The notes: generated by a model not told the origin, from the sequence alone. Shown: positions 16,499-25,577, numbered from the stretch's first letter. The stretch is DNA of 64,000 nt from Streptomyces mangrovisoli (GCF_000974985.2 NZ_LAVA02000057.1:44868-108867); one strand, 5' to 3'. Made by a program: numbers and translations.

Positions 16499-17476
16499 AT
16501 GCGTTTCGCCACCTACGAACACGACGGAATCCGCCGGTGCGGCGCGGTCTCCACGGACGCCTCCGGCGCCGACCGGCTGCACCCTCTGCCCGCCCACGTC
16601 TCGCTCCTGGACCTGGTCCGCGCCGGGCGCACCGCCCTGCTCGACGCCGGACAGGCCGCCCTCGCCGAGCCCGCCGGGCCCGCGGCCGCGGACGTGCACC
16701 TGCTCCCGCCGGTCCAGCCCGGCGCGATGCGCGACTTCGTGACCTTCGAGGAGCACGGCGAGGGGATGCTGCGCCGGGCCGGTCTGCCCCTGGACGTCCC
16801 GGAGGCCTGGCGCGCGGCCCCGACGTTCTACTTCACCAACCCGTACTCGGCGGTCGGCGCCCACGACGACATCCCCGTCCCGCCCGGCAGCAGCCTGCTC
16901 GACTTCGAGCTCGAGGTCGCCGCCGTCATCGGCGCGGAGGGCAGGGACCTCACCCCCGAGCAGGCCCGCGACCACATCATCGGCTACACCGTCTTCAACG
17001 ACTGGTCCGCCCGTGACCTCCAGACCCGCGAGATGCAGGCCGGCCTCGGGCCCGCGAAGGGCAAGGACACCGCCACCACCCTCGGCCCCTACCTCGTCAC
17101 CGCCGACGAACTCGAGCCCTACCGCGACGAGGAAGGCTTCCTGGCCCTCGCGCTGACCGCCGAAGTCAACGGCCAGGTCGTCGGCAAGGACATGCTGTCC
17201 AACATGTCCTGGACCTTCGAGGAGATGGCCGCCTACGCCTCCCGCGGCACCGTCGTCCGCCCCGGAGACGTACTCGGCTCCGGGACCTGCGGCAACGGCG
17301 GCTGCCTCGCCGAACTGTGGGGCATCAACGGCTCCCAGACGCCGCCCCCGCTCCAGCCGGGCGACGTGGTCACCCTCACCGTCCAGGGCATCGGACAGGT
17401 CTCCAACCGCGTGGTGCGGGGCAAGGACCCGCACCCCCTGCCGACCGCCCGCAAGCGCCCCCGGAACCGTCCGTGA
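16499..17476 (+). CDS. Fumarylacetoacetate hydrolase family protein (second copy)
   Basis: A 325-residue FAH-fold enzyme with the full classic pattern: LDFELEVAAVIG (metal-binding ExE), GYTVFNDWSARDLQ, GPAKGKDTATTLGPYLVT and the closing GSGTCGNGG loop. This is the fuller FAH signature of the two copies, near the mammalian-type fumarylacetoacetase pattern. ATG 16499 has AGGAG upstream. It lies 79 bp after the FAD hydroxylase and 49 bp before the exporter. Likely role: hydrolysis of an acylpyruvate or fumaryl-type product late in the pathway. Confidence 0.9.
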   Translation: MRFATYEHDGIRRCGAVSTDASGADRLHPLPAHVSLLDLVRAGRTALLDAGQAALAEPAGPAAADVHLLPPVQPGAMRDFVTFEEHGEGMLRRAGLPLDVPEAWRAAPTFYFTNPYSAVGAHDDIPVPPGSSLLDFELEVAAVIGAEGRDLTPEQARDHIIGYTVFNDWSARDLQTREMQAGLGPAKGKDTATTLGPYLVTADELEPYRDEEGFLALALTAEVNGQVVGKDMLSNMSWTFEEMAAYASRGTVVRPGDVLGSGTCGNGGCLAELWGINGSQTPPPLQPGDVVTLTVQGIGQVSNRVVRGKDPHPLPTARKRPRNRP

Positions 17477-17525
17477 CACCGGCAGCATCCGGCGCGACCC
17501 CCTCACCACCTTGCAAGGAGCAGCC

Positions 17526-19019
17526 GTGGCCGTGAAGGCCGGACGTACGCACTACACCGTCACCTACTCCGTGCTGGTGGTCGCGGTCGGCGCCTACGCG
17601 CTGCTCCAGTCGATGGTCGCGCCGGTGCTGCCGACGATCCAGGCGCACCTGCACAGTTCGGAGTCGGCGACCGCCTGGCTGATGACCAGCTATCTGCTCG
17701 CGGCGTCCGTCGCCACGCCGATCCTCGGCCGCGTCGGCGACGTGGTGGGCAAGGAGAGGATGCTCGTCGTCACCCTCCTCGGTCTGGCCACCGGCTCACT
17801 GCTCGCGGGGCTGTCGCACAGCATCGGCATGATGATCGTCGCGAGGGTCGTCCAGGGCACCGGCGGTGCCGTGCTCCCGCTGTCGTTCGGCATCGTCCGC
17901 GACGAGTTCCCCTCCGCGAAGGTGAGCGGTGCCGTCGGCGTGATCGCGTCGCTCACCGCGGCGGGCGGCGGCCTCGGGCTGGTACTGGCGGGGCCGATCG
18001 TGAGTCACCTCGACTACCACTGGCTGTTCTGGTTCCCGATGATCGCCACGGCCGCCGCGGCCGCCGCCACCCTGGTGTTCGTACCCGCGTCGCCGGTACG
18101 CGGCGCCGGCGGCGTGAGCCGTCCGGGTGGGCTGCTGCTGGCGGCCTGGCTGGTCACGCTGCTGCTGGCGGTGAGCGAAGGCCAGTCCTGGGGTTGGGAC
18201 TCGGCCGGTGTCCTCGGCCTGCTCGCCGCCACGGTCGTCCTGGTCCCGCTGTGGATCCTCACCGAGCTGCGCGCGGCCCACCCGCTGATCGACATGCGGA
18301 TGATGCGCGCCCCCGCGGTGTGGACCGTCAACCTGTCCGCCCTGCTGTTCGGCGTGGTCATGTACACCTGCACGACCTTCATGCCGCAACTGCTGCAGAC
18401 CCGCCGTTCCGTGGCCGGGTACGGCTTCAGCGCGGACGTCACCGCCTCCGGCCTGTACATGCTGCCGCTGTCCGCCGCGGCCTTCGCCGGCAATGTGCTG
18501 GCCGGCCGGATCGGCGGACGACTGGGCTACCGGGGCCTGCTGGTCGCGGGCAGCCTGCTGAGCGTCCCCCCGTTCGTGCTGCTCGCCGTCGCGCACACCG
18601 AGAGCTGGCAGGTCTGCACCGCGGTGACCGTGGCGGGGACGGGCCTCGGCCTGGCCTTCTCGGCCATGGCCGGGCTCGTCATCGAGGCCGTGCCCGCGGG
18701 CCAGACCGGTGTCGCCTCCGGCATGAACGCCAACATCCGCACCATCGGCGGCGCGATCGGCAGCGGGATCGGTGCGAGCCTGCTCGCCGCCACCGTCACG
18801 ACGGCCCACCCGTTGCCCGCCGACACCGGTTACACCCGTCTGTTCTGGTTCCTGGCGGGGGCCGCGGCCCTGGCCACCCTCGCGGCGACACTCGTCCCCC
18901 GCAGCAGGCGCGCCCCCGCACCCGGTGCCGCCGTACCGGATCCGGTCGGCGCCCTGCCGGACCGCGGGAGCGGCCACGCCGACAACTCCGGGACCGCGCC
19001 TCGGGCCGCCGACCTCTGA
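17526..19019 (+). CDS. DHA2-type MFS exporter
   Basis: A 497-residue 14-TM MFS protein. Motif A is RVGDVVGKERMLVV, and the motif C region reads VIASLTAAGGGLGLVLAGPI. GTG 17526 has AAGGAG five bases upstream; TTG 17511 in frame would place that site inside the gene. Last gene of the six-gene operon, so it probably moves a substrate or intermediate. It resembles the exporter at 9062-10570 in size and plan. Convergent with the TetR gene at 19055, with no clear terminator between them. Confidence 0.9.
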   Translation: MAVKAGRTHYTVTYSVLVVAVGAYALLQSMVAPVLPTIQAHLHSSESATAWLMTSYLLAASVATPILGRVGDVVGKERMLVVTLLGLATGSLLAGLSHSIGMMIVARVVQGTGGAVLPLSFGIVRDEFPSAKVSGAVGVIASLTAAGGGLGLVLAGPIVSHLDYHWLFWFPMIATAAAAAATLVFVPASPVRGAGGVSRPGGLLLAAWLVTLLLAVSEGQSWGWDSAGVLGLLAATVVLVPLWILTELRAAHPLIDMRMMRAPAVWTVNLSALLFGVVMYTCTTFMPQLLQTRRSVAGYGFSADVTASGLYMLPLSAAAFAGNVLAGRIGGRLGYRGLLVAGSLLSVPPFVLLAVAHTESWQVCTAVTVAGTGLGLAFSAMAGLVIEAVPAGQTGVASGMNANIRTIGGAIGSGIGASLLAATVTTAHPLPADTGYTRLFWFLAGAAALATLAATLVPRSRRAPAPGAAVPDPVGALPDRGSGHADNSGTAPRAADL

Positions 19020-19054
19020 GCGGTGACCGCCGCAGGCCGGCGCGCGGATCTCTG

Positions 19055-19663
19055 CTACGGCGCCACCGGCCGCAGCAGTTTCAGCAGGACGTCGTCGACG
19101 ACGAACACGACGTAGTCCTTGTCGACGGGCTGTTTGAGCAGCGCCTGGTGCATCAGCATCGGCATCGCGACCTCGTCCACCAGCAGGGTGTCGGCGCCCT
19201 CGGCGATCTCGCCCCGGGCGATCGCACGCTCCAGCAGGTGCCGTCCGACGGCGAGGCCGGGTCCCCGCAGCTGCGCGCCCACGACGCGCATGAGTTCCTC
19301 GTCGCGCCGCGCCGCGGCCACCACGGCGATCACCAGGTCCGCGTCCCGGTTCAGTTCACCGGCCACGGTGTCCAGCAGGGCGAGGAGGTCGCCGCGGAGG
19401 GTGCCGGTGTCCTCGGGCGCTTCGAACTGCCGGGCGTTGCGGCGTACGGCGTCGACCACCAGCTCGGCCTTGGACGTCCAGCGCCGGTAGATCGTCGACT
19501 TGGACGCGGCGGCCTCGGCGGCGATCTCGTCGATGGAGACCTCGTCGTACCCCTTGCGCGCCACCAGTTCGAGAGCCACAGCACGGATCTCCGCCGACCG
19601 GGGGTCGTCGTCCGCCGGGCGCCAGGGGCGAGTGGTCCGGCCGGGCCGTGCTGGTTTCGCCAT
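19055..19663 (-). CDS. TetR-family regulator
   Basis: A 202-residue regulator. The helix-turn-helix lies at about residues 26-70 (LVARKGYDEVSIDEIAAEA, then SKSTIYRRWTSKAELV). The C-terminal domain resembles TetR_C proteins with a long helical ligand pocket. It sits between the six-gene operon and the NTF2-like gene, transcribed leftward 121 bp after that gene. It may regulate the flavin monooxygenase module; no operator could be assigned. Confidence 0.9.
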   Translation of the reverse strand: MAKPARPGRTTRPWRPADDDPRSAEIRAVALELVARKGYDEVSIDEIAAEAAASKSTIYRRWTSKAELVVDAVRRNARQFEAPEDTGTLRGDLLALLDTVAGELNRDADLVIAVVAAARRDEELMRVVGAQLRGPGLAVGRHLLERAIARGEIAEGADTLLVDEVAMPMLMHQALLKQPVDKDYVVFVVDDVLLKLLRPVAP

Positions 19664-19784
19664 GTCGGCGGTGCCTCCTTCTGCCTCGTGGGTCCCTTGG
19701 ATGGTACGCGGCGCCGCGGCGGCGTCCGCCGAGGAACTCGGGCGGACGCCGACCGTCGGCGGCCGGGGTGGGTCCGGTGCGCGC

Positions 19785-20441
19785 TCAGCCTTCGGCGGCC
19801 GGCTCGCCGTACGTCCGGTAGGGCTTCGGCGGTGCGGGAACGAGACGCGGCTCGCGGTCCGGCGCCCAGGTCGTCGAGGAGGCGAACTCCTCGTCCGGGG
19901 CTCCCCAGCCCTTGGGGGTGGGCGGTTCGGCGGGCTGCCCGTCGAAGATGGTCTTGCCCTGTTCGGTGCAGAAGATCTGGTGCACGTTGAGGTGCCAGAA
20001 CTTCCAGCCCTTCTCGGTCTTGACGAAGTCGATCTCGTAGCGGCAGTTGTACCAGAACTCGATCTTCGGACTGCCGTCCACCCAGAAGAAGTTGTGCACC
20101 TCGTGGCCGGGCGACCACCAGGTGCCCTTCGCCGTCATGCCGTCGCCGGCGACCTCGATGATCGGCGTGGTCAGGTGGTGCTCGACGAGTTCGCCGCTGC
20201 GGTCCCGCGCCGTGAGCTCCTTCTCGAACATGACGCCGAAGCAGCGCCGGGCCGCGTCGGGGCCTTCCCAGCGGCCGAAGGGCATGTTGCACACGAGGTC
20301 GTCGCGTTCGGCGAACAGGTCCACGATGTCCGCGTTCTGATACGCCGAGTGCAGGTACTGATAGGTGCTCATCACGTTCTGACAGGCCTGTACCGCCTCC
20401 ATGCGGTCCATGCGCAGAGCCAGCTCTTCCATGGTGGTCAT
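19785..20441 (-). CDS. NTF2/SnoaL-like protein
   Basis: A 218-residue protein whose first 150 residues fit the SnoaL-type cone fold: an N-terminal helix pair (VMSTYQYLHSAYQNADIVDLF) followed by strands ending in WKFWHLNVHQIFCTEQG. The last 45 residues are Pro-rich. This family binds small hydrophobic ligands or acts as a cyclase, dehydratase or hydroxylase partner. It lies 51 bp downstream of the acyl-CoA-dehydrogenase-fold monooxygenase on the same strand, and a second NTF2-like protein follows the other monooxygenase, so the pairing is repeated. Confidence 0.8.
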   Translation of the reverse strand: MTTMEELALRMDRMEAVQACQNVMSTYQYLHSAYQNADIVDLFAERDDLVCNMPFGRWEGPDAARRCFGVMFEKELTARDRSGELVEHHLTTPIIEVAGDGMTAKGTWWSPGHEVHNFFWVDGSPKIEFWYNCRYEIDFVKTEKGWKFWHLNVHQIFCTEQGKTIFDGQPAEPPTPKGWGAPDEEFASSTTWAPDREPRLVPAPPKPYRTYGEPAAEG

Positions 20442-20492
20442 GTCCTCGTGTTTCCTTTCGTCAGGTGGTGGCGCTCGGACAAGTGGTGGTGT

Positions 20493-21674
20493 TCAGAAGA
20501 GGGTCGCGTTGTGGTCGCCGATGCCGCGGCCGAGCAGGACCCCGCCGTTGACGGCCGCCTGGTACTTCCAGTCGAGCATTCCGTGGTTCCGCATCACCTG
20601 GGTGTCGCGGCAGATGCGGTCCAGGGCGTTGCCCGTGCGGTGGATGCCGGCGCCCGAGGCGCGGATCAGCAGGTCGACGGCCTCGAAGGCGGTCACACCC
20701 GCGTATGTCACGGCCAGGTTGAGCTCGGCCCGCTTCTCGAGGGTCGCCTCCCCCGGGCTCGCGGGATCGTAGATCTCGACGATGCGGTCGAGGGCGTCGT
20801 CGAGGACGAGTCCCGCGGTCCGTACGAGCTGCGCCGCCTCCCCGTACACCTGCCGGACGGTCGCCTCGTCCGCGAGGAGTCCCCCGGTCTGCGGGCGGAC
20901 GCGGTTGCCGATGTTCTCCCGGAAGAGTTCGAGCGCGGCGTCGGCGGTGCCGACCGCGACGATCGGGTGGATCATCGGCAGGACCCGGTGCATCGGGTAG
21001 CGCAGCAGCGGATAGTCGTTCAGCCGCCCGCCGGGGCAGTCCGCCCCGCTGGCCTCGTCGAGGCCGAGCGCCCGGTGGTGGGGGACGAAGAGCCTGATGG
21101 CCTCGACGTCGTTGCTGCCCGTGCCCTTCATCCCGGGCACGTCCCAGGTCTTGTGGATCTTGACCTCGTGGACCGGCACCGCGCAGGAGAGCGGGCCCTC
21201 GTCGCCCACCGCCATGAGGACGACCCACTCGGAGTGCATGATGCCGGAGGCGAACCGCCAGCGGCCGGTGATCTCGTATCCGCCGGCCACCCGCTCGGCC
21301 CGTCCGGGCGGCGCCGCCGCTGCCGCCGCCGGCACCCAGGTGCGGCCGGCGAAGATCTCGTCGCGGGCCTCGGCGCCGAACTTGGCGATCAGCCAGGAGT
21401 GGCTGATGAGGAAGCCGCCGATCCAGCCCGCGGAGGCGTCCCCGCGGGCGAAGCTGCGCACGATCGAGGCGAACGTCCGCAGATCGATCTCGCCGCCGCC
21501 CACCTCCTTGGGCATCATCGCGCCGAGGAAGCCGCCTTCCTCGAAGTCGGCGATGGTCGCCTCGGGCAGTTGCCCGAGGCGGTCGGACTCGGCTCCTCGC
21601 TCCCGCAGGCGGGGCACGAGCTGCTCGGCCCGCGCCGTCAGGTCCTGCTGGGTGACGGCGGCTGACTGTTTCAT
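20493..21674 (-). CDS. Acyl-CoA-dehydrogenase-fold flavin monooxygenase (group D type)
   Basis: A 393-residue protein with the ACAD fold. The N-terminal helical part has LGQLPEATIADFEEGGFLGAMMPKEVGGGEIDL, the middle strand domain has GYEITGRWRFASGIMHSEW, and the C-terminal helices have RASGAGIHRTGNALDRICRD. This matches the HsaA/HpaB-like oxygenase branch more than true acyl-CoA dehydrogenases, because an FMN reductase gene (24078-24659) is nearby. The enzyme would hydroxylate an aromatic compound with reduced flavin supplied by that reductase. ATG 21674 has GAGAGG upstream. The IclR-type palindrome at 21743-21760 lies 69 bp before the start. Confidence 0.85.
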   Translation of the reverse strand: MKQSAAVTQQDLTARAEQLVPRLRERGAESDRLGQLPEATIADFEEGGFLGAMMPKEVGGGEIDLRTFASIVRSFARGDASAGWIGGFLISHSWLIAKFGAEARDEIFAGRTWVPAAAAAAPPGRAERVAGGYEITGRWRFASGIMHSEWVVLMAVGDEGPLSCAVPVHEVKIHKTWDVPGMKGTGSNDVEAIRLFVPHHRALGLDEASGADCPGGRLNDYPLLRYPMHRVLPMIHPIVAVGTADAALELFRENIGNRVRPQTGGLLADEATVRQVYGEAAQLVRTAGLVLDDALDRIVEIYDPASPGEATLEKRAELNLAVTYAGVTAFEAVDLLIRASGAGIHRTGNALDRICRDTQVMRNHGMLDWKYQAAVNGGVLLGRGIGDHNATLF

Positions 21675-21986
21675 CTGACGTGCCCCTCTCAGAACGTCCT
21701 CGCGCGCCGGGCATCGCGGCGTGCGCTCCCGGCCCCGACCGACGCGGTACGGTACCGTACCGTCTCATTGGATAGAGGGTCCCCCGCGCCTGTCAAGACG
21801 TCGCCCCGAACCGGACCCGTAAACCGGCGGGGATTTGACGCGCACCACCTCATCTGCGGAAACCCGGCCGCGGACGCGTGATCTCCCGGCGTTTCCACAT
21901 AGGGGAAAGAGTCCGGCGCTTCATTGCCTCCGCCCGGCCCGTGCTGTTGCGTGCTCCTGCAACAGGCCCCAAAGAAGGGAACCGCC
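21675..21986. other. Divergent promoter region, 312 bp
   Basis: Non-coding gap between the two divergent ACAD-fold genes. The palindrome at 21743-21760 lies near the leftward gene. No reading frame with a ribosome binding site was seen here. Confidence 0.7.
21743..21760. promoter_or_regulatory. 18-bp perfect palindrome, putative IclR operator 1
   Basis: Perfect dyad with core GGTACGGTACC extended on both sides. The same core in a longer palindrome is found next to the iclR gene at 25715-25738, and I noticed it nowhere else in the window. It lies between the divergent monooxygenase genes. Confidence 0.7.
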
Positions 21987-23246
21987 TTGACTGTCACGAC
22001 CGACATCGGCTTCGTCGCGCCCGAGCCCGGCCTCACCCGCGAGGAGCTGGTCCGCCGGGCCCGCGCACTGCGCCCGCGTCTCCTCGCCGACCAGGACACC
22101 GTCGAGACGGACGGGCGCCACTCGCCCGAGATGCACCAGGCCTTCGCCGAGTCGGGGTTCTACCGGATGCTCCGCCCGCGGCGGTTCGGCGGCTACGAGG
22201 TCGACATCAAGACCTACGTCCAGGTGGTCATGGAGATCGCCCGCGGCTGCCCGGGCACCGCGTGGTGCCTGGCCCTGGCGTCGGCCCACTCCGTCCCGCT
22301 CGCCGCCTGGTTCTCCGAGACCGCCCAGGCCGAGGCCTTCGCACCCGACGTCGAGTTCGCCGCGCCCACCCGGGCGGTCCCGCGCGGCACGGTCCGGCCG
22401 GTCGACGGCGGCTGGCGCGTCGACGGCACGTGGGACTACTGCTCCGGCTCGCCGTACTCCACGCACGCCCTCGTCTGGGCACGCGTGGCGGGCGACGGAC
22501 CGCAGGCCGGCCGCACCAAGCTGGCCCTGGTCCCCCGGTCCGGATGGACCCTGCTCGACGACTGGCGCGACAGGGCCTTCGGCATGCGCGGCTCGGGCTC
22601 CAACAGCATCGAGATCGACGGCGCGGTCGTCCCCGCCCACTTCGTGATCGACGACCCGTACCCCTACGGCGAGAACGCGCAGACGCCGGGTTTCCTGCTG
22701 CACGACAACCCGATGTACGCGGTCGAGCCCGGCATGCTCGGACCGCTGGAGATCAATGCCGTCCTGGTGGGGACCGCCCGCGCCGCGCTCGACGAGTACG
22801 AGCGGATCCTGCGCACGAAGAAGGCCCCCGGCGGCATCTCCGGCCCCTCGGGCAACGTCATCGACGCGACCCTGTCCGAGACGCACGACTTCCAGCGGTG
22901 GTTCGGCCTCGCGACGGCACGCGTCGAAGCGGCGGAGAGGTTGCTGCTCGGCGTGTCCGAGGACCTCACCCGGGCCTGCGTCGAGGCGACCACCGACGGC
23001 CGAGGCTGGAAGTGGGAGGACGTCGGCCGGTTCAACCTGGTGCGCCACCAGAGCATCGAACTGGGCTGGCAGGCGGTCGACCTGATGTACCGCACCTCCG
23101 GCACCTCCGAGGGCGGACGCGCGGGCTCGCGGCTCAACCGCTACTACCGCGACTACTCGATGGGCCGGACCAACATCTTCGCCGACGAGGAGAAGTTCGG
23201 CGAGGACTACGGCCGGGCCCACTTCGCGGCGCCGCCGGCCCGATGA
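21987..23246 (+). CDS. Acyl-CoA-dehydrogenase-fold flavin monooxygenase
   Basis: A 419-residue ACAD-fold protein. The blocks MHQAFAESGFYRMLRPRRFGGYEV, ARGCPGTAWCLALASAHSVP, FGMRGSGSNSIEIDG and the C-terminal DLMYRTSGTSEGGRAGSRLNR are typical of flavin-dependent monooxygenases of the DszC/HsaA/HpaB-like branch. It starts at TTG 21987, with AGAAGGGA eight bases upstream. The stop overlaps the next gene's start as ATGA. The sequence is clearly diverged from the leftward paralogue at 20493-21674, so the two are probably separate steps. The reductase at 24078 would supply reduced flavin. Confidence 0.87.
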   Translation: MTVTTDIGFVAPEPGLTREELVRRARALRPRLLADQDTVETDGRHSPEMHQAFAESGFYRMLRPRRFGGYEVDIKTYVQVVMEIARGCPGTAWCLALASAHSVPLAAWFSETAQAEAFAPDVEFAAPTRAVPRGTVRPVDGGWRVDGTWDYCSGSPYSTHALVWARVAGDGPQAGRTKLALVPRSGWTLLDDWRDRAFGMRGSGSNSIEIDGAVVPAHFVIDDPYPYGENAQTPGFLLHDNPMYAVEPGMLGPLEINAVLVGTARAALDEYERILRTKKAPGGISGPSGNVIDATLSETHDFQRWFGLATARVEAAERLLLGVSEDLTRACVEATTDGRGWKWEDVGRFNLVRHQSIELGWQAVDLMYRTSGTSEGGRAGSRLNRYYRDYSMGRTNIFADEEKFGEDYGRAHFAAPPAR

Positions 23247-23989
23247 CGACCCGCGACACGGTCTCGGCCGACCGTCCGAGCCACCACAAGGCACTGGTCC
23301 GCGCGTACGTCGCCCAGCGGCTGGTCCCGCCCGGCTGCGCCGCCGCACCGGAGTTCGTCGTCGCGGAGGGAGATCTGGTGACCGTGTGCCACCACCTCCC
23401 GCAGCCGAGGCCGGGCCGCCCGGAAGAGCTCTTCGACTACTACCAGTTCGACGCCTTCCGCATCTCCGGTGACGCCGTGGTCCAGCACTGGACGGGCGCC
23501 AGCAGGGCCGCTCCCACGGTGTGGGCCCACGCGACGGGCCGGCCCCGGGAGGACGTGGAGGTCGCCGCCGGGGTCGGCGGCACCGAGCTCGCGAGGAACA
23601 AGCGGCTCGTCGTCGACTCGTTCCGGTACGTCTTCGACGCCGAGGACGCCGACGCGGTCCCGCGCTTCTTCGCCGCCGACTACCGGCAGCACATGCCCGG
23701 CGTGCCCTCGGGTCGTGCGGCGCTGGAGCACTTCGTCAGGACCGGGTTCCCGGACGGGCCCAAGCCGGTGCCCGACACGCCCCTCACCCCGCCGGCCGTC
23801 GTCATGGCCGAGGGCCGGCTGGTGATCTACGCCGTCCCCAGACCTCAGCCCGACCCCGAACGCCCGGGACAGGAGTACCCCTACCTGGTGTTCAACTGCT
23901 TCCGGGTCGAGAACGGGCTGCTCGCCGAGCACTGGAGCGGCCTCAACGAGGCGGCGCCCCTGCGGATGCCCGGCCGCGACGGGCCCTGA
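23243..23989 (+). CDS. Two-domain NTF2/SnoaL-like protein
   Basis: A 248-residue protein made of two SnoaL-like halves: one ends near FDYYQFDAFRISGDAVVQHWTGAS, the other near YLVFNCFRVENGLLAEHWSGLNEA. Both halves keep the helix-plus-sheet outline. The first half lacks the usual N-terminal helical segment length, so the pocket may be incomplete. Such proteins bind or isomerise hydrophobic substrates. ATG 23243 overlaps the monooxygenase stop, so it is translationally coupled and likely works on the same substrate. Confidence 0.8.
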   Translation: MTTRDTVSADRPSHHKALVRAYVAQRLVPPGCAAAPEFVVAEGDLVTVCHHLPQPRPGRPEELFDYYQFDAFRISGDAVVQHWTGASRAAPTVWAHATGRPREDVEVAAGVGGTELARNKRLVVDSFRYVFDAEDADAVPRFFAADYRQHMPGVPSGRAALEHFVRTGFPDGPKPVPDTPLTPPAVVMAEGRLVIYAVPRPQPDPERPGQEYPYLVFNCFRVENGLLAEHWSGLNEAAPLRMPGRDGP

Positions 23990-24077
23990 CGGACGGCGAG
24001 TACAGAGCCGACAGCACCAACACGCACGATCACATGCCCGTACGGCACTGTTCCGTGCCCCGATCGAGGAGTCCTCC

Positions 24078-24659
24078 TTGGGATTCACCGCCTCACGCGC
24101 AGCCTTGGCGCCGGACCTCGCCGACGCCTCCCCCGGCACGGCCCTGCCGCTCGACGGTGGCCTGTCCGCGGACGAGTTCAAGCGCGCGTTCCGCAATCAC
24201 CCCGCGGGCGTCGCCGTCATCACCGCCGATACGGAGCAGGGGCCGGTGGGCCTCACGGCGACCTCGGTGATCTCCGTCAGCGCCGAGCCCCCCATGCTCG
24301 TGTTCTCGCTGTCCTCGGCCTCGTCGAGCGCGCCCGGGATCGCCACGGCCCGCACGGTGGTCGTCCACCTGCTCTCGGCGGCGCAGCTGCCTTCCGCACG
24401 GCTCTTCGCGACCAGCGGGGTCGACCGCTTCGCGGACCGGGAGAGCTGGGGCCGGCTCGCCACCGGTGAGCCCTTCCTCCACCGCGCGCCGGTGTGGATC
24501 CGGGGCCGCATCGTGGACCGGATGCGCGCCGGCCAGTCGACGATGGTGGCGGTCCACGCGCTCCAGGCCCACATCGCGCCGGCAGCCGAGGACGCCCCGC
24601 TCGTCCACCACAACCGCGGCTGGCACCGGCTGGGCAGCCATTCGCTGCTGGCCGGCTGA
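24078..24659 (+). CDS. Flavin reductase (HpaC/HsaB-like)
   Basis: A 193-residue flavin reductase domain protein. The pattern FRNHPAGVAVITAD, GLTATSVISVSAEPPMLVFSL and FLHRAPVWIRGRI is typical of the NAD(P)H:FMN/FAD reductase partner of two-component monooxygenases. It starts at TTG 24078 with GAGGAG seven bases upstream. It lies 88 bp after the NTF2-like gene and converges with the iclR gene. It is the only reductase seen here for the two ACAD-fold oxygenases. Confidence 0.88.
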   Translation: MGFTASRAALAPDLADASPGTALPLDGGLSADEFKRAFRNHPAGVAVITADTEQGPVGLTATSVISVSAEPPMLVFSLSSASSSAPGIATARTVVVHLLSAAQLPSARLFATSGVDRFADRESWGRLATGEPFLHRAPVWIRGRIVDRMRAGQSTMVAVHALQAHIAPAAEDAPLVHHNRGWHRLGSHSLLAG

Positions 24660-24704
24660 CAGGCCCCCGGTCCCGGCCCGCGTGTCATGCCGAGCGGAGG
24701 AACG

Positions 24705-25577
24705 TCAACCGCCGTACGCCGCTTGGTCGGGCCGATCGGGGTGGTCCGGCCGGTCGGGCTCGTCGAGTCGGTCGGGCTCGTCGAGTCGGTCAGGCTGGGC
24801 GAGTCGGTCAGGCTGGACGGGCTGACCGACCGTGCCGTTGCGCAGCGTCCACTGAATCGTGGATGCCGCGTCGAGCAGCACGCCGGCGACCTCGAGGATC
24901 TCCGCCTTCGCGGTGAGCCGAGGCGTGAACGCGGCCACGCTGATCGCGCCCATCGGATCGCCGCCCAGCGTCAGCACGGGAGCGCTCACCTCGCTGACCC
25001 CGGCGACACCCTCTCCGACGGAGGCCGCCCACCCCCGCGCCCGGACCAGGTCGAGCTGACGGACCAGCTCGTCCCAGTCCACGACGGTCCGCTCCGTCGC
25101 CCGGGAGAGATGCCGTCCCGAGATGCGCGACGCCAGTTCGCCCGGCGAGCAGAACGCCAGCATCGCCTTTCCCGCCGCGAACCAGTGAGCGGGGTGCACC
25201 TGACCCATCTGGGACCCGAGAGGGTGAGCTCCACGACCGACGAGAGAAAGGAGAAAGCGAATTCTGCGCCCCTCGAGGGCCGCGTAACTGGTGGTGAACC
25301 CGAGTTTTTCGTGAACCTCGTCGAGAACCGGCGCGATCACCCGGTTCATGTCCACACCGGACGCCATCCGCAGGGCGATCTCATAAAGGTGGGGCCCCGC
25401 CAGATACGGACCGCCGGCCTCGTCCTGCCGCACATAGCCGGCGGAAACGCAGTTGGCGAGGATTCGGTGTGCCGTCGAGGGCGCCACGGGAAGTTCCTTC
25501 GCCACTTCCGTCAGCCGGACGCTGCCTCGCTGCGCGACGAGAAGCACGACCCGAAGGGCCATCTGCGTTGAGTTCAC
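24705..25577 (-). CDS. IclR-family regulator with repeated C-terminal tail
   Basis: A 290-residue IclR protein. The winged helix is at about residues 6-63 (ALRVVLLVAQRGSVRLTEVA, then APSTAHRILANCVSAGYV). The GAF-like effector domain follows and contains AGKAMLAFCSP. GTG 25577 has GGAGG about eight bases upstream. After the normal end of the family the protein runs on about 30 residues in repeats of D-R-L-D-E-P or close variants, matching the DNA repeat at 24751-24822. Two GGTACGGTACC palindromes, one near its own start, suggest autoregulation and control of the monooxygenase genes. Confidence 0.88.
   Translation of the reverse strand: MNSTQMALRVVLLVAQRGSVRLTEVAKELPVAPSTAHRILANCVSAGYVRQDEAGGPYLAGPHLYEIALRMASGVDMNRVIAPVLDEVHEKLGFTTSYAALEGRRIRFLLSLVGRGAHPLGSQMGQVHPAHWFAAGKAMLAFCSPGELASRISGRHLSRATERTVVDWDELVRQLDLVRARGWAASVGEGVAGVSEVSAPVLTLGGDPMGAISVAAFTPRLTAKAEILEVAGVLLDAASTIQWTLRNGTVGQPVQPDRLAQPDRLDEPDRLDEPDRPDHPDRPDQAAYGG
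24751..24822 (-). repeat. 18-bp tandem repeat in the iclR 3' end
   Basis: Four 18-bp units (24751-24768, 24769-24786, 24787-24804, 24805-24822). The first two are identical and the others diverged. The length keeps the reading frame and encodes the hexapeptide repeat at the protein C-terminus. Confidence 0.9.

Noticed and set aside
20493..23246. True acyl-CoA dehydrogenases of fatty-acid oxidation
   Set aside because: A flavin reductase and NTF2-like partners accompany them, and no thiolase, hydratase or CoA ligase gene is present.
19785..24659. Part of a polyketide biosynthesis cluster because of SnoaL-like proteins
   Set aside because: No ketosynthase, carrier protein or cyclase partner genes are present; the setting is catabolic.
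24751..24822. CRISPR-like repeat
   Set aside because: Units are contiguous 18-mers inside a coding region, without spacers or cas genes.
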